Assembly: GCA_036365455.1 (NCBI GenBank)
Contig: JAWQUS010000002.1
Location: 5,890,001 to 5,954,000 of the forward strand
Direction: 5' to 3'
Source of the DNA: Macrosoma leucophasiata
Lineage: Eukaryota; Arthropoda; Insecta; Lepidoptera; Hedylidae
DNA: 64,000 bases
Shown here piece by piece: positions 20,883 through 31,337 of the stretch. The notes beneath the pieces were generated by a model that had not been told where the DNA came from, did no database searches, and saw only the letters and a program-made list of their open reading frames with translations. The position numbers and the translations under genes were made by a program. Position 1 is the stretch's first letter; the number at the start of each line of letters is the position of its first letter.

Positions 20883-21109
20883 ACCTAGAGTATAGCTATC
20901 TACCGCTAAATGATAGTGTTCGGCACTAACGTGTTCCAGGTAATGTATGGCCCCGTAATAACTATCACAGAGACATGACACCTTAGGTCTCAGGGGTTGT
21001 AACGCATTTATATTTTGACCTCTGGTTTTTATGTAGATGTCTATAGGCCGCAGTCATCACTTAACGTCAATGGGAGATGCATGCTTGCCTGCCTTACATA
21101 AAAAAATAT
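20883..21109 (+). repeat. repeat A, right part after the hAT-like element
   Basis: It continues at ctatctaccgctaaatgata to the A-run at 21100, with the older-subfamily variants. Confidence 0.75.
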
Positions 21110-21189
21110 GTGTTGAAACGTTTTGAAAATCTTTCCGTTTTTAAGAACAAGAGCGCCAAAGTTAATCTCTCCATGAAAAATCTTGGTTG

Positions 21190-21305
21190 AAATATATATT
21201 ATTTATTTATACTTTATTGCACATCAAAAATGTACAAAAGTCGGACTTAATGCCTCTAGGAATTATCTCCCAGTCAACCATTGGTTAGGAAAGAAAGGCA
21301 ACGAA
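21190..21305 (-). repeat. LINE 3'-end-like fragment
   Basis: The sequence attgcacatcaaaaatgtac, gtcggacttaatgcctctag and cagtcaaccattggtt matches the minus-strand tract that opens the insertion at 2881. Confidence 0.45.
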
Positions 21306-21507
21306 AAGGTAACGTAGTGACATATTATGTCACTACGTATCCGTAATTATAGTTCCATGAAATCTATTTCAATATCTATTCAAATCTATTTCATACTTTT
21401 GTGTCGTAGCCGTAATTAAAAGGCACACGACACGGTATTCAGGTTCCGGCAGAAAGGGTGGGCGTGGACTCGCGCCGGGTTGCCGCTTATTACACTATCC
21501 GGTCGAC

Positions 21508-21750
21508 AGGGCCCTAACTCAGTCGCAGTACAAATATGAACAGTATGAAAACTACGTACAAAACGTTGAAACGGCGCAATCACACAAACTTGCGCATCAA
21601 CGATGCCTCTAAGCGGTTCTCGCGGTGCTGCAGTTCCGAGTCACTCGCTACTCGAGCGTCGATGCGCATGTTTGTGTGAGTGTGCCGTTTTGAACGTTTT
21701 GTACGTAGTTTCCATACTGTTCATATTTGTACTTCGCATAGTTAGGGCGT
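21508..21750. mobile_element. foldback MITE with ~88-bp terminal inverted repeats
   Basis: The left arm (21513-21600: caaatatgaacagtatgaaa, acgtacaaaacgtt, cacacaaacttgcgc) pairs with the right arm (21660-21748) with few mismatches. A GC-rich centre separates them. Short gggcccta/tagggcg motifs are at the tips. No coding frame. Confidence 0.75.
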
Positions 21751-21780
21751 TAGGCTGACCGGACCGCACCGGTCGCCCTA

Positions 21781-22102
21781 ATTAGGGCCCTAACTCCCTA
21801 AATGTTATTACACTACCCTGACCCTTGCTATCGTACCTTGAATACCGTGCCGTGTAATAAGTCCATTATTAAAATAGCATTATTTTCATATACCTACATA
21901 AACATGGCACAGTCTGATTAAATCTAAAACATTTTTAATAAAACTAGCGTGGCAACCGCATTAAAAGTGACAACATATTTTCTCATTTCAAAACAGTACA
22001 GTCGACGACAAACTCATTACCGTGAATGATTGCTATAATACGCTTCATTATACTTCTCTCCGCAACGGGAACGTTTAAACACGCTGGCAATTTTTACTAG
22101 AC
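21781..22102. repeat. direct duplication, unit 1 (partner 22482-22793)
   Basis: The ~310-bp unit starts at gggccctaactccctaaatg and includes gcaaccgcattaaaag, acagtacagtcgacgacaaa and cttctctccgcaac. It is nearly identical to 22482-22793, ~700 bp downstream. Confidence 0.85.
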
Positions 22103-22410
22103 CTTGCTGTATACCGACACTTGGTGGTGGTTATGGTTATATTGTTATGGTCACCGCTACTGTATTAATTAGGGTCATAGCTCACTACAGCCACCCGGCA
22201 CCCGACCAGAACCGCCTCGTTTTATGGCGTCCACTCGCTGTCGACGGGTGGTCCACGCGTGAATGACGTGATGTTATTTATGAACCACTCGCGGACAGCA
22301 CGCGGTCCACTTGGGAACAGCGCGTTGGCAATGCAAAGTGGCACCACAAGTTTGACAAGTAAAATATCTGACAAAATTATAATATTAATATATCAAAATG
22401 TTGTTCATAC
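22100..22410. repeat. segmental duplication of 18280-18850, with internal deletion
   Basis: It carries the same left flank and left half of MITE 1 as 18280-18497. It then jumps at aaagt directly to gtggcaccacaagtttgaca, which corresponds to 18749 in the other unit. The pentamer aaagt is present at both deletion points, a microhomology signature. Confidence 0.8.
22171..22339 (+). mobile_element. MITE family 1, copy c, right part deleted
   Basis: gggtcatagctcactacagc to ggcaatgcaaagt; the right terminal repeat is gone, as described for the surrounding duplication. Confidence 0.75.
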
Positions 22411-22481
22411 CAATAGCATTACTAGTATTAGTAGTAACTGTCAATATTATGCAACGAGCTGTGGTGCTATAATATCGTATG

Positions 22482-22793
22482 GGGCCCTAACTCCCTAAAT
22501 GTTATAACACTACCCTAAGCCTTGCTATCGTACCTTGAATACCGTGCCGTGTAATAAGTCCATTATTAAAATAGCATTATTTTCATATACCTACATAAAC
22601 ATGGCACAGTCCGTTTAAATCTAAAACATTTTTAATAAAACTAGCGTGCAACCGCATTAAAAGTCACAACATATTTTCTCATTTCAAAACAGTACAGTCG
22701 ACGACAAACTCGTTACCGTGAATGATTGCTATAGTACGCTTCATTATACTTCTCTCCGCAACCGTTTAAACCCGCTGGCAATTTTAACTAGAC
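22482..22793. repeat. direct duplication, unit 2
   Basis: Near-identical partner of 21781-22102. A few single-base changes and a small deletion (cgcaaccgtttaaacc in place of cgcaacgggaacgtttaaac) separate them. Confidence 0.85.
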
Positions 22794-23073
22794 TTAATAA
22801 AAATTGCACGAAAACATGTAGGTACGCTTAGATGAAAAATATTGTCTCGCTAAGTTTAAGCGTGTTCCGTGTAAGTTTATTTACAATCAACAACCCATAT
22901 AATTTATAATATAATATCGCGCACGTAAATATTTACATTGCAAAGGAAATAGAATTTTGCGAAATAATAGCCCTAAGGGTGTGTTTTTGGGGTTGATAGT
23001 TTATATGAAACTTTTACTACAGTCGCAAATTCTGCAGAGATTATTTTTAGGAAGTAACTCTTAGATAGTCCTA

Positions 23074-23258
23074 AAGGCTACATTACACACAGTTCCGGCG
23101 GCAGTACCGGCGGCTATTGCTATATATATAGGTGCTGCTATTGCCAACGGATCATTTGAGAAGCAATTCCGGCGGCAGAAATACCCGCCGGCAGGCCGGT
23201 GGCAATAGTGTTAGCCGGGCCGTCGCCACTGCCGCCGTCACTGTGTGTAAGTAGCCTT
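23074..23258. mobile_element. 185-bp GC-rich MITE
   Basis: The ends aaggctacattacacacagt and actgtgtgtaagtagcctt are inverted repeats, with ccggcgg/ccgccg-type motifs inside on both arms. No decisive target duplication is visible. Confidence 0.7.
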
Positions 23259-23269
23259 CAGACGGAATT

Positions 23270-24170
23270 TTGCGAAATTCGAATTCGATGAGGGTGTGTT
23301 TTTGTGTGTATAAAACAGATACAACAGGTTCGGTTTAAGGGAAAGTATGTATCAAACTTTGCACCCGTGCGTAGCTGGGGCGAGTTTATAATATATATCC
23401 CCGCATGCACATATTTTATCTGTTGCAAAAGAAATATCTAGCCTAGTTCTGCTCAGCTTCAATTTGGAACAGGTTAGGTAGACTAACACCCATATTCTAA
23501 GTCGTAACCTCGACCTTAACTCAACCTTACTCAAGGGAATTGGTACTCTTAGTTGTAACTAATAACGTGAACTCGACATTCTCCTCCGTTTGAGGTAAGA
23601 GAGCAACTGACAAACTCCAAAGTACCTCACGACCTACCTTGAAGTTTCGAGGATTATTTACATTTCACAGTTTTTCGTGTCGAAACTGTCTGGAAATATA
23701 ATTAAATACCATTTTTTTATATATAAATAGATTCTCAAGACTTTCTGAATTATCTTTATGATAATCCGTACACATGAGTTACTGTCAAAATACAACTAAG
23801 AATATGGATTTCGAGGCGTCCTCATAAAGTGTCCTTAGCTGAGTGTGAGTCAAGGAATGTTTCGAGTAACGTCTTAGAATATAGGTGTTAATTGTAATAC
23901 CGCGACTAATTAGTGTTGTTAAAAGTGATTGAGTGGTCAATAGGCAAATAAATAATTGTTTTCGGAACGTTTCACCTGAATTTTGATTTTGTAAACATCG
24001 TCAAACTTTCTTAAGCTTCAATTACTATGTTCTGTGTTATTTTAGCTTATTTGGTAACCGCTACTTCTTTATCATCGATATTGTTACACACTGTTTTATT
24101 ACCATTGCTAGAACTATAGTTCTATTTAGATTCATACTTGAAAAGTTTTAACCAATTAACTCTACCCTTT
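23270..24170. other. unrecognised tract downstream of the CUB exon
   Basis: If the CUB exon at 24239 is real, this is its downstream intron on the minus strand. I looked for a continuing CUB segment and saw none. Confidence 0.5.
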
Positions 24171-24238
24171 AATAATTAATTTGAGTTCTTATATATTAAG
24201 AGAAAACACGTATTAATGAAATATTTAAAATAACTCAC

Positions 24239-24599
24239 CTGTAGCCATTTAATTCTTGTGATATTTTCTTCGGTAACAGTGAGTGCTCGTCTCTCCCCCA
24301 ACTTGTAGGATTCATCGTAATATATATATTCGGTGAACGTCAGTCCACTTGTGGTGTATTGTTGGGTGAAATATATCGATATTGTCCCATTGACAATATC
24401 ATGTTCAATGATCCACCGGCACTTTATGGGAACAGGAAAGGGGTTGGGGAAGTTGGGCGTTTGGATAACACCCACGGGTCCTCGGAGACGACCACCGCAG
24501 GTTTGCGGCCCTTGATGTTCCCTATCACCCTCTTGAGAGTAGACGCCGTCTACTGCGATGATGATGAGTGTTATACTGAGCAACCGTTGCATTATAATC
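24239..24599 (-). CDS. CUB-domain protein, 5' coding exon
   Basis: The exon carries a 118-codon frame from the ATG at 24592-24590 to a GTGAGT donor just past 24239. It is preceded by a tttctttccag acceptor ending at 24600 and 7 untranslated bases. Both splice sites are strong, and the coding part is an exact number of codons (phase 0). Residues 1-20 (MQRLLSITLIIIAVDGVYSQ) look like a signal peptide. From Cys32 (CGGRL) the sequence follows a CUB domain: TPNFPNPFP at 45-53, Cys58 and Trp60, then YIYYDESYKLG. Two N-glycosylation sequons are at 68 and 110. About 87 of the usual ~110 CUB residues are present; the rest must be in another exon. The ATG further upstream in the same frame is unlikely because it precedes the acceptor. 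It is probably secreted or membrane-bound; ligand unknown. Confidence 0.78.
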
Positions 24600-24648
24600 C
24601 TGGAAAGAAAATAACAGTAAGTATCCCACGTAAAAAAATCACGTAAGT

Positions 24649-24961
24649 TTTTTTTCCATATAACGAAGGTGGCAAACAAGCATGCATGTTCACATACGGC
24701 AAAAAACTCAAACGTCACTTAAATCTAAGTAGGACTTAAAAGTCTTCTGTCTTTATAAAACACGTTAAAACGATAGAGATAGCGCACATTTGAGGGTTGC
24801 TTAAAATTGAGTGACGTTTAAGTGTTCGGCCAATAGATGTAAGTGGTGATTGTAGTCTATAGACACCCACAGAAAATCCAGAGATTAAAATGCAAATGCG
24901 TTGCCACCACTGAGACCTCAGTTGTTATGTCTCTGTGATACTTATTACAGGACCATACATA
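24649..24961 (-). repeat. repeat A, interrupted by a 136-bp MITE
   Basis: aaggtggcaaacaagcatgc to gttcacat is the first part. The repeat resumes at gatgtaagtggtgattgtag and continues to acaggaccatacat. The 5' third of the consensus is missing. Confidence 0.75.
24697..24832. mobile_element. 136-bp MITE, copy 2, 3-bp ata target duplication
   Basis: Same family as 14258-14391. ata occurs immediately on both sides (24694-24696 and 24833-24835). It is inserted in a repeat A copy, so the repeat A is older. Confidence 0.7.
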
Positions 24962-25790
24962 TAATACCTATGCTACATTATAAGTAATCTAGAACAGGTC
25001 ATCTAAAAAGATACGAGTACGTTTCCAACCAATTAAATATCTAAAATTCATTAAAATAAATGCGTCCGAGTGTTATTGGAACACATGCGTCGATTTTGTA
25101 CAGAACGAAAGCATTGCCCTTTTAAAAGTAAAACATAAAAATATAGGAATGAATACATAATTATTTTCTTAAGTTACTTTCTGATTCAGTTAAATAATAG
25201 GTACTGAGGGTTCGTTCATCTTCATTATAAAATCATGTAGCAAAAAATAACAATACTGCGTCGTAATTCGTAAATATATAAAACAGATACTTAATTTAAT
25301 CTCGTGGAAGATAAAAGAAAGTTGGATGAATTTTTCAAACTCAGCTTTTGTTTACATTTGTTTACATTACAGCTACCGCATAACTGAGGGTCATAAAACT
25401 ACAAAATAAGTTCTGTAGCGAGTTTCATGAGTAGCCAATTTAAAATTTTCATAACTATTATGTACGCAAATGTACCTACGGTAGTGCTAACGTGCGGTTG
25501 TATAAAAAGCTAGTTATTAACCACTTCAGCATGTTCATTGTACTTGAATACAGTTTTCTAACTAGTTTTGAAGTAAAAAAAGAATACGGGTGTAATAACT
25601 TTAAAACGAGCTCTGACGAAGAGTTTAGAAGGCTTTATAGCGAGCCTTTGATCGTAAAAGGATTTGGATTTTTACGGCTACATCAAAATCTTTAAATAAT
25701 AAATAAAGTTTTGGTACTTCAGGTGTTATTTACCTTTGTTTTCTTATTTTTAAGTGTTTTAATGAAAATATGATTTTTATTACTGGTGGT
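24962..25790. other. unrecognised AT-rich tract
   Basis: No convincing exon was seen. A 67-codon frame at 25492 has no family resemblance or splice support. Confidence 0.5.
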
Positions 25791-25791
25791 A

Positions 25792-26073
25792 GAGTTCCAG
25801 TGAAGGAGCTCTAGAGCGTAGGCACCACCGCATTACCTAATCTATCTGCCGCCAAATGGTAGTGTTCAGCACTTCGTGTTCCGGTTAGATGGTAAGACCC
25901 CATAATAACTATCACAGAGACATAACAACAAAGGTCTGAGATTGGCAACGTAACTGCATTTTGACCTCTGTTCTTTTTGTGGGTGTTTGCATGTCATACC
26001 TATAGCCTGCAGTCATCACTTAACATCAATGTGAACTGCATGCTTCTTTGCTACCTTCATTACATAAAAAAAG
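25792..26073 (+). repeat. repeat A, full copy, older subfamily
   Basis: It starts actggtggtagagttccagt and ends at an A-run. It carries the ctatctgccgccaaatgg variant and a small insertion (gcatgtcatacc). Confidence 0.8.
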
Positions 26074-26089
26074 TGTTCCATGTCTCAAA

Positions 26090-26225
26090 AGGAAAAGTGG
26101 AACCCTTATAAGATCATTCGTGCGTCTGTCTGTCTGTCTGTCACAGCCGATTTTCTGATAGTACTGGACTGATTGAGTTGAAATTTGTAACACATTTGGT
26201 ACGGAACCCTGAGCAAGATATTTCT
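26090..26225. repeat. GTCT-containing repeat fragment
   Basis: tggaacccttataagatca, (gtct)n, ggactgattgagttgaaat and ggtacggaaccctgag resemble the left part of the 31338 and 47972 repeats in a diverged form. Confidence 0.5.
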
Positions 26226-26591
26226 TTACTTTCCCAGCACTCCATTATGATTAAAATAGTTTAAATAAATAATATATTTTTGAATCTCTTATTTACCTTA
26301 AAATGAATGGATAGTTGAAATCTCGAATTCATTAGGATCCCTTGAGGTATCAGGCTAGGTGATACCTACTAGTGAGGGATCAAGGAATAATCAAGGAATA
26401 TGTTTTTGAGAAAGCATATATTCTTAAAAACTGAAGATAGATTTTTTTTTATTTTAATCTTTAGTACAAATATTTTTTATGAAAACCTTAAACAAACTAT
26501 CTTAAAATTAATAAATAAAGCAGTTATGCATAAAAAAAATCACTTTTTAAAATTATATTCTTTAATATTAATCTTTCATTAATATTATACG

Positions 26592-26800
26592 ACCCGATTT
26601 GACGACCCGGTTAGTCCAGCGGTGTGAGACGACCGTTTGATTCGAAGGGTAGCGGGTTCGATCCCCGCACCGAGATAAATATTTGTATGGCCTACAGATA
26701 TTTGTTTCGGGTCTGGATGTTTGTGTATGTGTTATATGTGTACAACGGTACCCACAACACAGGCTTATACCTAGTGTGGGGCTGTGAGTGTAAGCGTATT
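26592..26800 (+). repeat. SINE C, full copy
   Basis: The head gacgacccggttagtccagc with B-box gcgggttcgatccccg is followed by the standard body to ggggctgtgagtgtaagcg and an atttatttattta tail. Confidence 0.85.
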
Positions 26801-26849
26801 TTATTTATTTATTTAAATTAAAATAATTTAAATAAAAAAAAAATATACG

Positions 26850-26965
26850 AGATATAAGCTGAAGAATTTGTTTGTTTGTTTGCTTACACGCGCTAATCTC
26901 AGGAACTACGGGCCCGATTTGAAAAATTCTTTCAGTGTTAGATAGCCCATTTATGGAAGAAGACT
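26850..26965 (+). repeat. Helitron-like 5' fragment
   Basis: gagatataagctgaagaatt, (tttg)n, cacgcgctaatctcaggaac and aaattctttcagtgttagat match a very common moth repeat that I associate with Helitrons. The superfamily call rests on memory of that arrangement and no end structure is visible. Confidence 0.5.
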
Positions 26966-27420
26966 TTAGGCATATTATATATATTATGATAGTAGTAATG
27001 TAGGTAATATTGCACCGAACGAAATGCCTTGTTCACGTGAATGGTATGTGAATATTTCAGCCTATATATTATCTACACAAAATCAAGGACTAAGTTAAAA
27101 AAAGCTGTGTATACTACAGTTAAGAAAAACATGTGTGCAATTCACACTTGGTAGAAGTGAAACCTTAAAAAAAACTCTTTTTCTCCCACGTTACATCTTA
27201 TGAATTTATGTGTCTGTCTCTTTTTACTGTTGCTTTTTCGTTTCATCAACTTTCAAATCGCGACTGATAATAATTAACATTAAATTTATTTTATTATATT
27301 AAATTTTATCTGTATAAAATGCACCTCTTCGTTGACTTTCTGTTCTACCCACAGACCAATCAGCCTTCCTTCTTCTTCTACCTCTGGTTGACTGGGAGAT
27401 AATGCCTAGGGGCATTAAGT
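26966..27420. other. unrecognised AT-rich tract
   Basis: No coding signal or shared repeat except a short ccacagaccaatcagccttc also present at 16109. Confidence 0.45.
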
Positions 27421-27425
27421 TCGCC

Positions 27426-27569
27426 ATATCGCCTCTTTACAAGAATAATGTGACATTTCATCTAAATCGTTCTTTATGAAATGCAACATTATTCTTACAA
27501 GAATAACGTGACATTTCATCTAAATCGTTCTATATGAAATGTCACATTATTCTTGTAAAGAAGCGATAT
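27426..27569. mobile_element. hairpin MITE family 6, rearranged double copy
   Basis: atatcgcctctttacaagaa and the matching ...cttgtaaagaagcgatat form inverted ends. Inside, a second cttacaagaataacgtgac begins, so the unit is one and a half copies. A single-hairpin relative is at 51042-51146. Confidence 0.7.
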
Positions 27570-27598
27570 GTACTTCTCATGTGCATTAAAGTATAAAC

Positions 27599-27906
27599 GT
27601 AACTTCAGGCCTGTAATCTCCGAAGGGCTAAGCAGAGGTAAATGCATGCATTCAATCATACATGCAAACACCCACGACTCGCCGGTTACGTTTTGGTTCA
27701 TGTAACAGGTGGCGAACCTGTTGCCATCTCCGGGCACATTACCAAACTCCGGGGTACTGGGAATCTTCCAGAAAATAGAAAAATCCCAATAGAAGCAGAG
27801 ATTAAGGATTTTAAACCGTTATCTCTGATAGTCCCCGACCCCGGAATCGAACCCAGGATCTCCAGCGTAATAGTAGTGGCCTGCTACCACTACGCTACTG
27901 AGGCAG
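27599..27906 (-). repeat. SINE B, full copy
   Basis: Reverse orientation from gtaacttcaggcctgtaatc to actacgctactgaggcagt. Confidence 0.85.
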
Positions 27907-27909
27907 TTA

Positions 27910-28335
27910 AGTATAAGTTAAGCATTAAAGTATAAATAAATAAATAAAAGCATCTTACGTCGTTTTGCCCCTATGATATAAGTAACAGGGTCATACAATT
28001 ATAAATAGATAGAATAGAATTAAAATTAGATTCCATTCAATATTAACGCCTATTTAAAAAAAAAACAATTTTCGTCCATCCTTATAACATCAAACATGAT
28101 TTGCTGATCCAATTTCAGCAATCTATGGAGAAAGTGAAGTCATCCATTCGATGCCTCTACATTCCATTTTCCATTTGTACGAGTATGATGTAATCGCATT
28201 TATCTTTGTATGAACATTCGGAAGATCGGAGCGTGGGCGGTGGCCATTAATAATTCTATTTATTATATTATCTACCATTTGTTCCGTGTTTTATTTGCGG
28301 TTGGAGCAATTTTCTCGTAGATTGTAAAAATAACT
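27910..28335. other. unrecognised AT-rich tract
   Basis: No supported feature. A gtatgatgtaatcgcattta-like simple tract is the only local structure. Confidence 0.45.
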
Positions 28336-28337
28336 TA

Positions 28338-28642
28338 ACTGCCTCAGTAGCCTAGTGGTAGCAGGCCACTACTATTACGCTGGAGGTCCTGGGTTCGATT
28401 CCCGGGTCGGGGACTATCAGAGATAACGGTTTAAAATCCCTTATCTCTGATTCTATTGGGAATATTTCCGTTTTCTGGAAGTTTCCCAGTACCTCGAAGT
28501 TTGGTAATGTGCCCGGAGATGGCAACAGGCTCGCCACCTGTGGGTCAAAACGTAACCGGCGAATCGTGGGTATTTGCATGTATGGTTGAATGCATGCATT
28601 TACCTCTGCCTACCCCTTCGGGGATTACAGGCGTGAAGTTAC
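28338..28642 (+). repeat. SINE B, full copy
   Basis: actgcctcagtagcctagtg, B-box gggttcgattcccggg, and 3' end ggggattacaggcgtgaag are all present. It lies 430 bp from an inverted full copy at 27599. Confidence 0.88.
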
Positions 28643-28702
28643 GTATTGTATAAATAGAATCAAATCTAAATCCACTGTTCAGGGGATTTCTAAACTCAGG
28701 TT

Positions 28703-29050
28703 AAGGGTCATACCTCAGTACAGTCACCCGCCACCCGACCAGTACCACCTCGTTTTACGGCGTCCACTCGTTGTCGACGAGTGGTCCACGGGTAAACGAC
28801 GCGATGTTACTTGTGAACCACTCGCAGACTACTCGCGGGCAGAGCGCGGTCCACTTGGGAACAGTGGGTTGGCAATGCAAAGTCAACGCAAGGTCACCGA
28901 ATGGTCCACTCGCAATGGTCCGCATGTAAACCGCGCCGTCAGGCTTGTAGTTGAGGCGATACGGAGCGGTGTTAATGTAATGAGTGCAGACCGCTCGAGG
29001 CGGTCTGGCACTGATCGGGTACCGGGTGGCCGCAGTGAGCTATGACCCTT
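28703..29050 (+). mobile_element. MITE family 1, full copy d
   Basis: Its ends taagggtcatacctcagtac and ...gtgagctatgacccttat are inverted repeats, giving a palindromic taagggtcata/tatgaccctta frame. The 3' half has gaccgctcgaggcggtc, an internal palindrome shared with copy b. Confidence 0.8.
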
Positions 29051-29241
29051 ATCATGCCAGCCTTAGTTCGATGTTCAAGTCAAAAATATCTTGAATTGGA
29101 CTACTACTACGACGACTACGACTGGGACTATTTATTGATAAATCTCTCTTGCAGTTCTGATTTGAAACTAAAACATCGGAACGTGATGACCCCACGAGAA
29201 TTCTTTCGCTAGTACAAGAAAGTTACTAAAGTTAAAAGATT

Positions 29242-29520
29242 ACTGGTGGTAGAGCTCCAGTGACGGAGCTCGCGGGCGTAGGCACCACCGCATTACCTAA
29301 TATACTTGCCGCTAAATTCACCATCGTGTTCCGGTCAGGTGGTAATGTACGGCCCTGTAATTTCCGGCACAGAAGCATAACACCTTAGGCCTCAGGAGTG
29401 GTAACGCATATGCATTATATAAATGACCTTGGTCTTTCTGTGGGTATCTATAGGCTGCAGACATCACTTAACATCAATGTGAACTGCATGCTTGTTTGCC
29501 ACTTCGTTACATAAAAAAAA
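29242..29520 (+). repeat. repeat A, near-complete copy
   Basis: Starts actggtggtagagctccagt and ends cgttacataaaaaaaa; a short deletion removes the ggtagtgttcag block. Confidence 0.85.
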
Positions 29521-29721
29521 TAGTGCAGGCAGTCAAACGAACAATGTCGGTCAAACCATTACAAATGGGCTGTGGTAAGTACAATAACGCAGGATGGGTC
29601 CTGTAATAAAACTATCGCCACTGCGATCGTCAATCCGCATGCTAAGGGACGCCGCACACGAGCCACCGACCACAACCACAAAAAGCCACCACTGGTATAT
29701 TTCCTGTAATTTTCATATTTT

Positions 29722-30150
29722 TTTTTATGTCAATGGATCGACAGAGAAGCAGACGGGCCACCTGATGGAAAGTAGTCACCGTCGCCGATGAAGATTAGCA
29801 ACACCAGGGGAGATCCCAACGCGCTGCCAGCCCTGAAGGACTCTTTTGACGCCATTTTTGAAGAACCCCATATTGTAGCACCGAGGGAACATCTCAGAGG
29901 GACGTTCATTCCACAATTTACACGTTCTGGGCAGAAACGAACGAACATTGCCAGGCGTCCAGTCGGTGATGGGAGAACTTCTCTCTTCGGCGGGTAGTAC
30001 GGTGTAGGAAAAGAGACGGTGGCACCATGTCGAACAGTTCAGCTGAGCACTCGCCGCACACGGTGGACGCCGGTGGCCGCCAAACGCTACAAATCGTCAT
30101 TGCTCGCTTTTTGTGGACCACTAAGCGCCGATATAAAACGACCCCACACG
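29722..30150 (-). mobile_element. LINE 3' end (decayed ORF C-terminus and UTR)
   Basis: Read on the minus strand, the frame after a stretch like LWNERPSEMFPRCYNMGFFK resembles the C-terminal tail of an insect LINE polyprotein, then runs into a UTR with gggccacctgatgg-type sequence. Stops and frameshifts break it. The tract also resembles 37735-37945. The clade cannot be fixed from this fragment. Confidence 0.5.
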
Positions 30151-30298
30151 CCACTCACGTGATTCCCCAACTCTTTCTCCCTCTCTCCCTTACCTCACCT
30201 CAGTTAACTTGTTCAAGTCGAAAGCAACGCCTACGTAGTCTGTTTGTTGTTGATGGAAATAAATAGGGATATCAAAGTGTTTATATCAGAGATTATGT

Positions 30299-30598
30299 AC
30301 GATATGTATCTTCACGCCAGGTCCCTAACGGGGTAGGCAAGGCAGAGAGTGTAGAGCGCCAGATATCCCGGTGCTGATATACCTCTCGTGCCTCATCTAC
30401 CTTCATCATTCTCTTCATACATGCACGCTGATTCCTAAGACTTTTGACCGCACCATCCAACAGAACTCGACCTATTTGATCATGGTAAGTCAGCCTTGGT
30501 CTTCCTGGGCCTCTGCAACCATCCATATTCGCATTGTATATCTGTTTAGACATTCGCTCATTCGACATTCTCTCTATATGCCCGAACCATCGGAGCAT
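30299..30598 (-). pseudogene. LINE reverse-transcriptase ORF C-terminal fragment
   Basis: A ~100-codon minus-strand frame begins MLRWFGHIERMSNERMSKQI and continues with GCRGPGRPRLTYHDQIGRVL and later DIWRSTLSALPTP. This tail is typical of endonuclease-reverse transcriptase polyproteins of insect non-LTR elements. A nearly identical fragment lies on the plus strand at 52199-52490. The fragment is 5'-truncated with no RT core. Confidence 0.75.
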
Positions 30599-30710
30599 GC
30601 CATTTTTTTCTCAGATCGGATATTTAATACCAAAAAGATAACAGCTACCGAGGGCAAAGTTTTTTGTGGCTGTCGCGTGTGGCCCGTTTGCGACGACCCT
30701 AAACGTCATG

Positions 30711-30951
30711 TATAGGTCGCGCCAGGTAAAAAGAACGCTGGCGGTCAAGCTGCGCAGTAGACGATTTATCGATCTATTTGGTGGTATGAGGTGCGGCGTT
30801 TTCAATCTGCCTACCAATACACGAAACCGCAAGCGAAAGCTAGATCAAAAATAAACCAATAGGGCTAGTACTTTCGAGCGCGAGTGTACCGATGCGCGAA
30901 CACATCCCTTCTACTTTCTTCCAGCGTTCTTTTTACGTGGCGCGACCTATA
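30711..30951. mobile_element. 241-bp MITE with 31-bp terminal inverted repeats
   Basis: tataggtcgcgcca and its downstream continuation gtaaaaagaacgctgg are mirrored at the right end with one mismatch in 31. tata lies at both tips, so a TA or TATA target is possible. The interior is GC-rich with no transposase. Confidence 0.8.
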
Positions 30952-31337
30952 CCTACGTTGAATTTCAGTTAAATCTCTTTAAGAAGTAGTGAAAGCCAAC
31001 TATTCTTCCTGGAAGTAGGTCAGAAATACGTAACAATTGAAACCTACTTGCCTGGGAGACATTCCTTTGCGGTCTTACGGAATTTAATATGGAAATGCAT
31101 TTGCTAACTTCAACAAAAGTGAATGGGATTGCATACATTTGTTGGACTAATACTATAATGCAGAAGTTTACGGATTTAAATAAAATTTTGCAATATGCTG
31201 ATGAAATAAGACTTAACTTTTGTATAAAAGTAAACTGGACGAAACGTTGGTATGGGACGTATAATTTTTAGTATAAAAGTCATTCAAATTACCTCTGTGC
31301 TTTCCTGGTTAGAGACTTTGCGTAAAGATACATTTTT
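30951..31337. repeat. duplicated segment, unit 1 (uninterrupted)
   Basis: tgaatttcagttaaatctct, ggaagtaggtcagaaatacg, cctacttgcctgggag, catttgttggactaatact and ataaaagtaaactggacgaa recur at 31985-37290. There the Gypsy element sits within the ggactaata...gcagaag stretch. This unit therefore preserves the pre-insertion arrangement. Confidence 0.85.

Noticed and set aside
28590..29045. 151-codon plus-strand protein
   Set aside because: It crosses a SINE B tail and a GC-rich MITE 1 copy; the GC-rich MITE gives long chance frames.
30371..30715. 114-codon plus-strand protein
   Set aside because: It is antisense to the LINE C-terminal fragment at 30299-30598 and has no domain.
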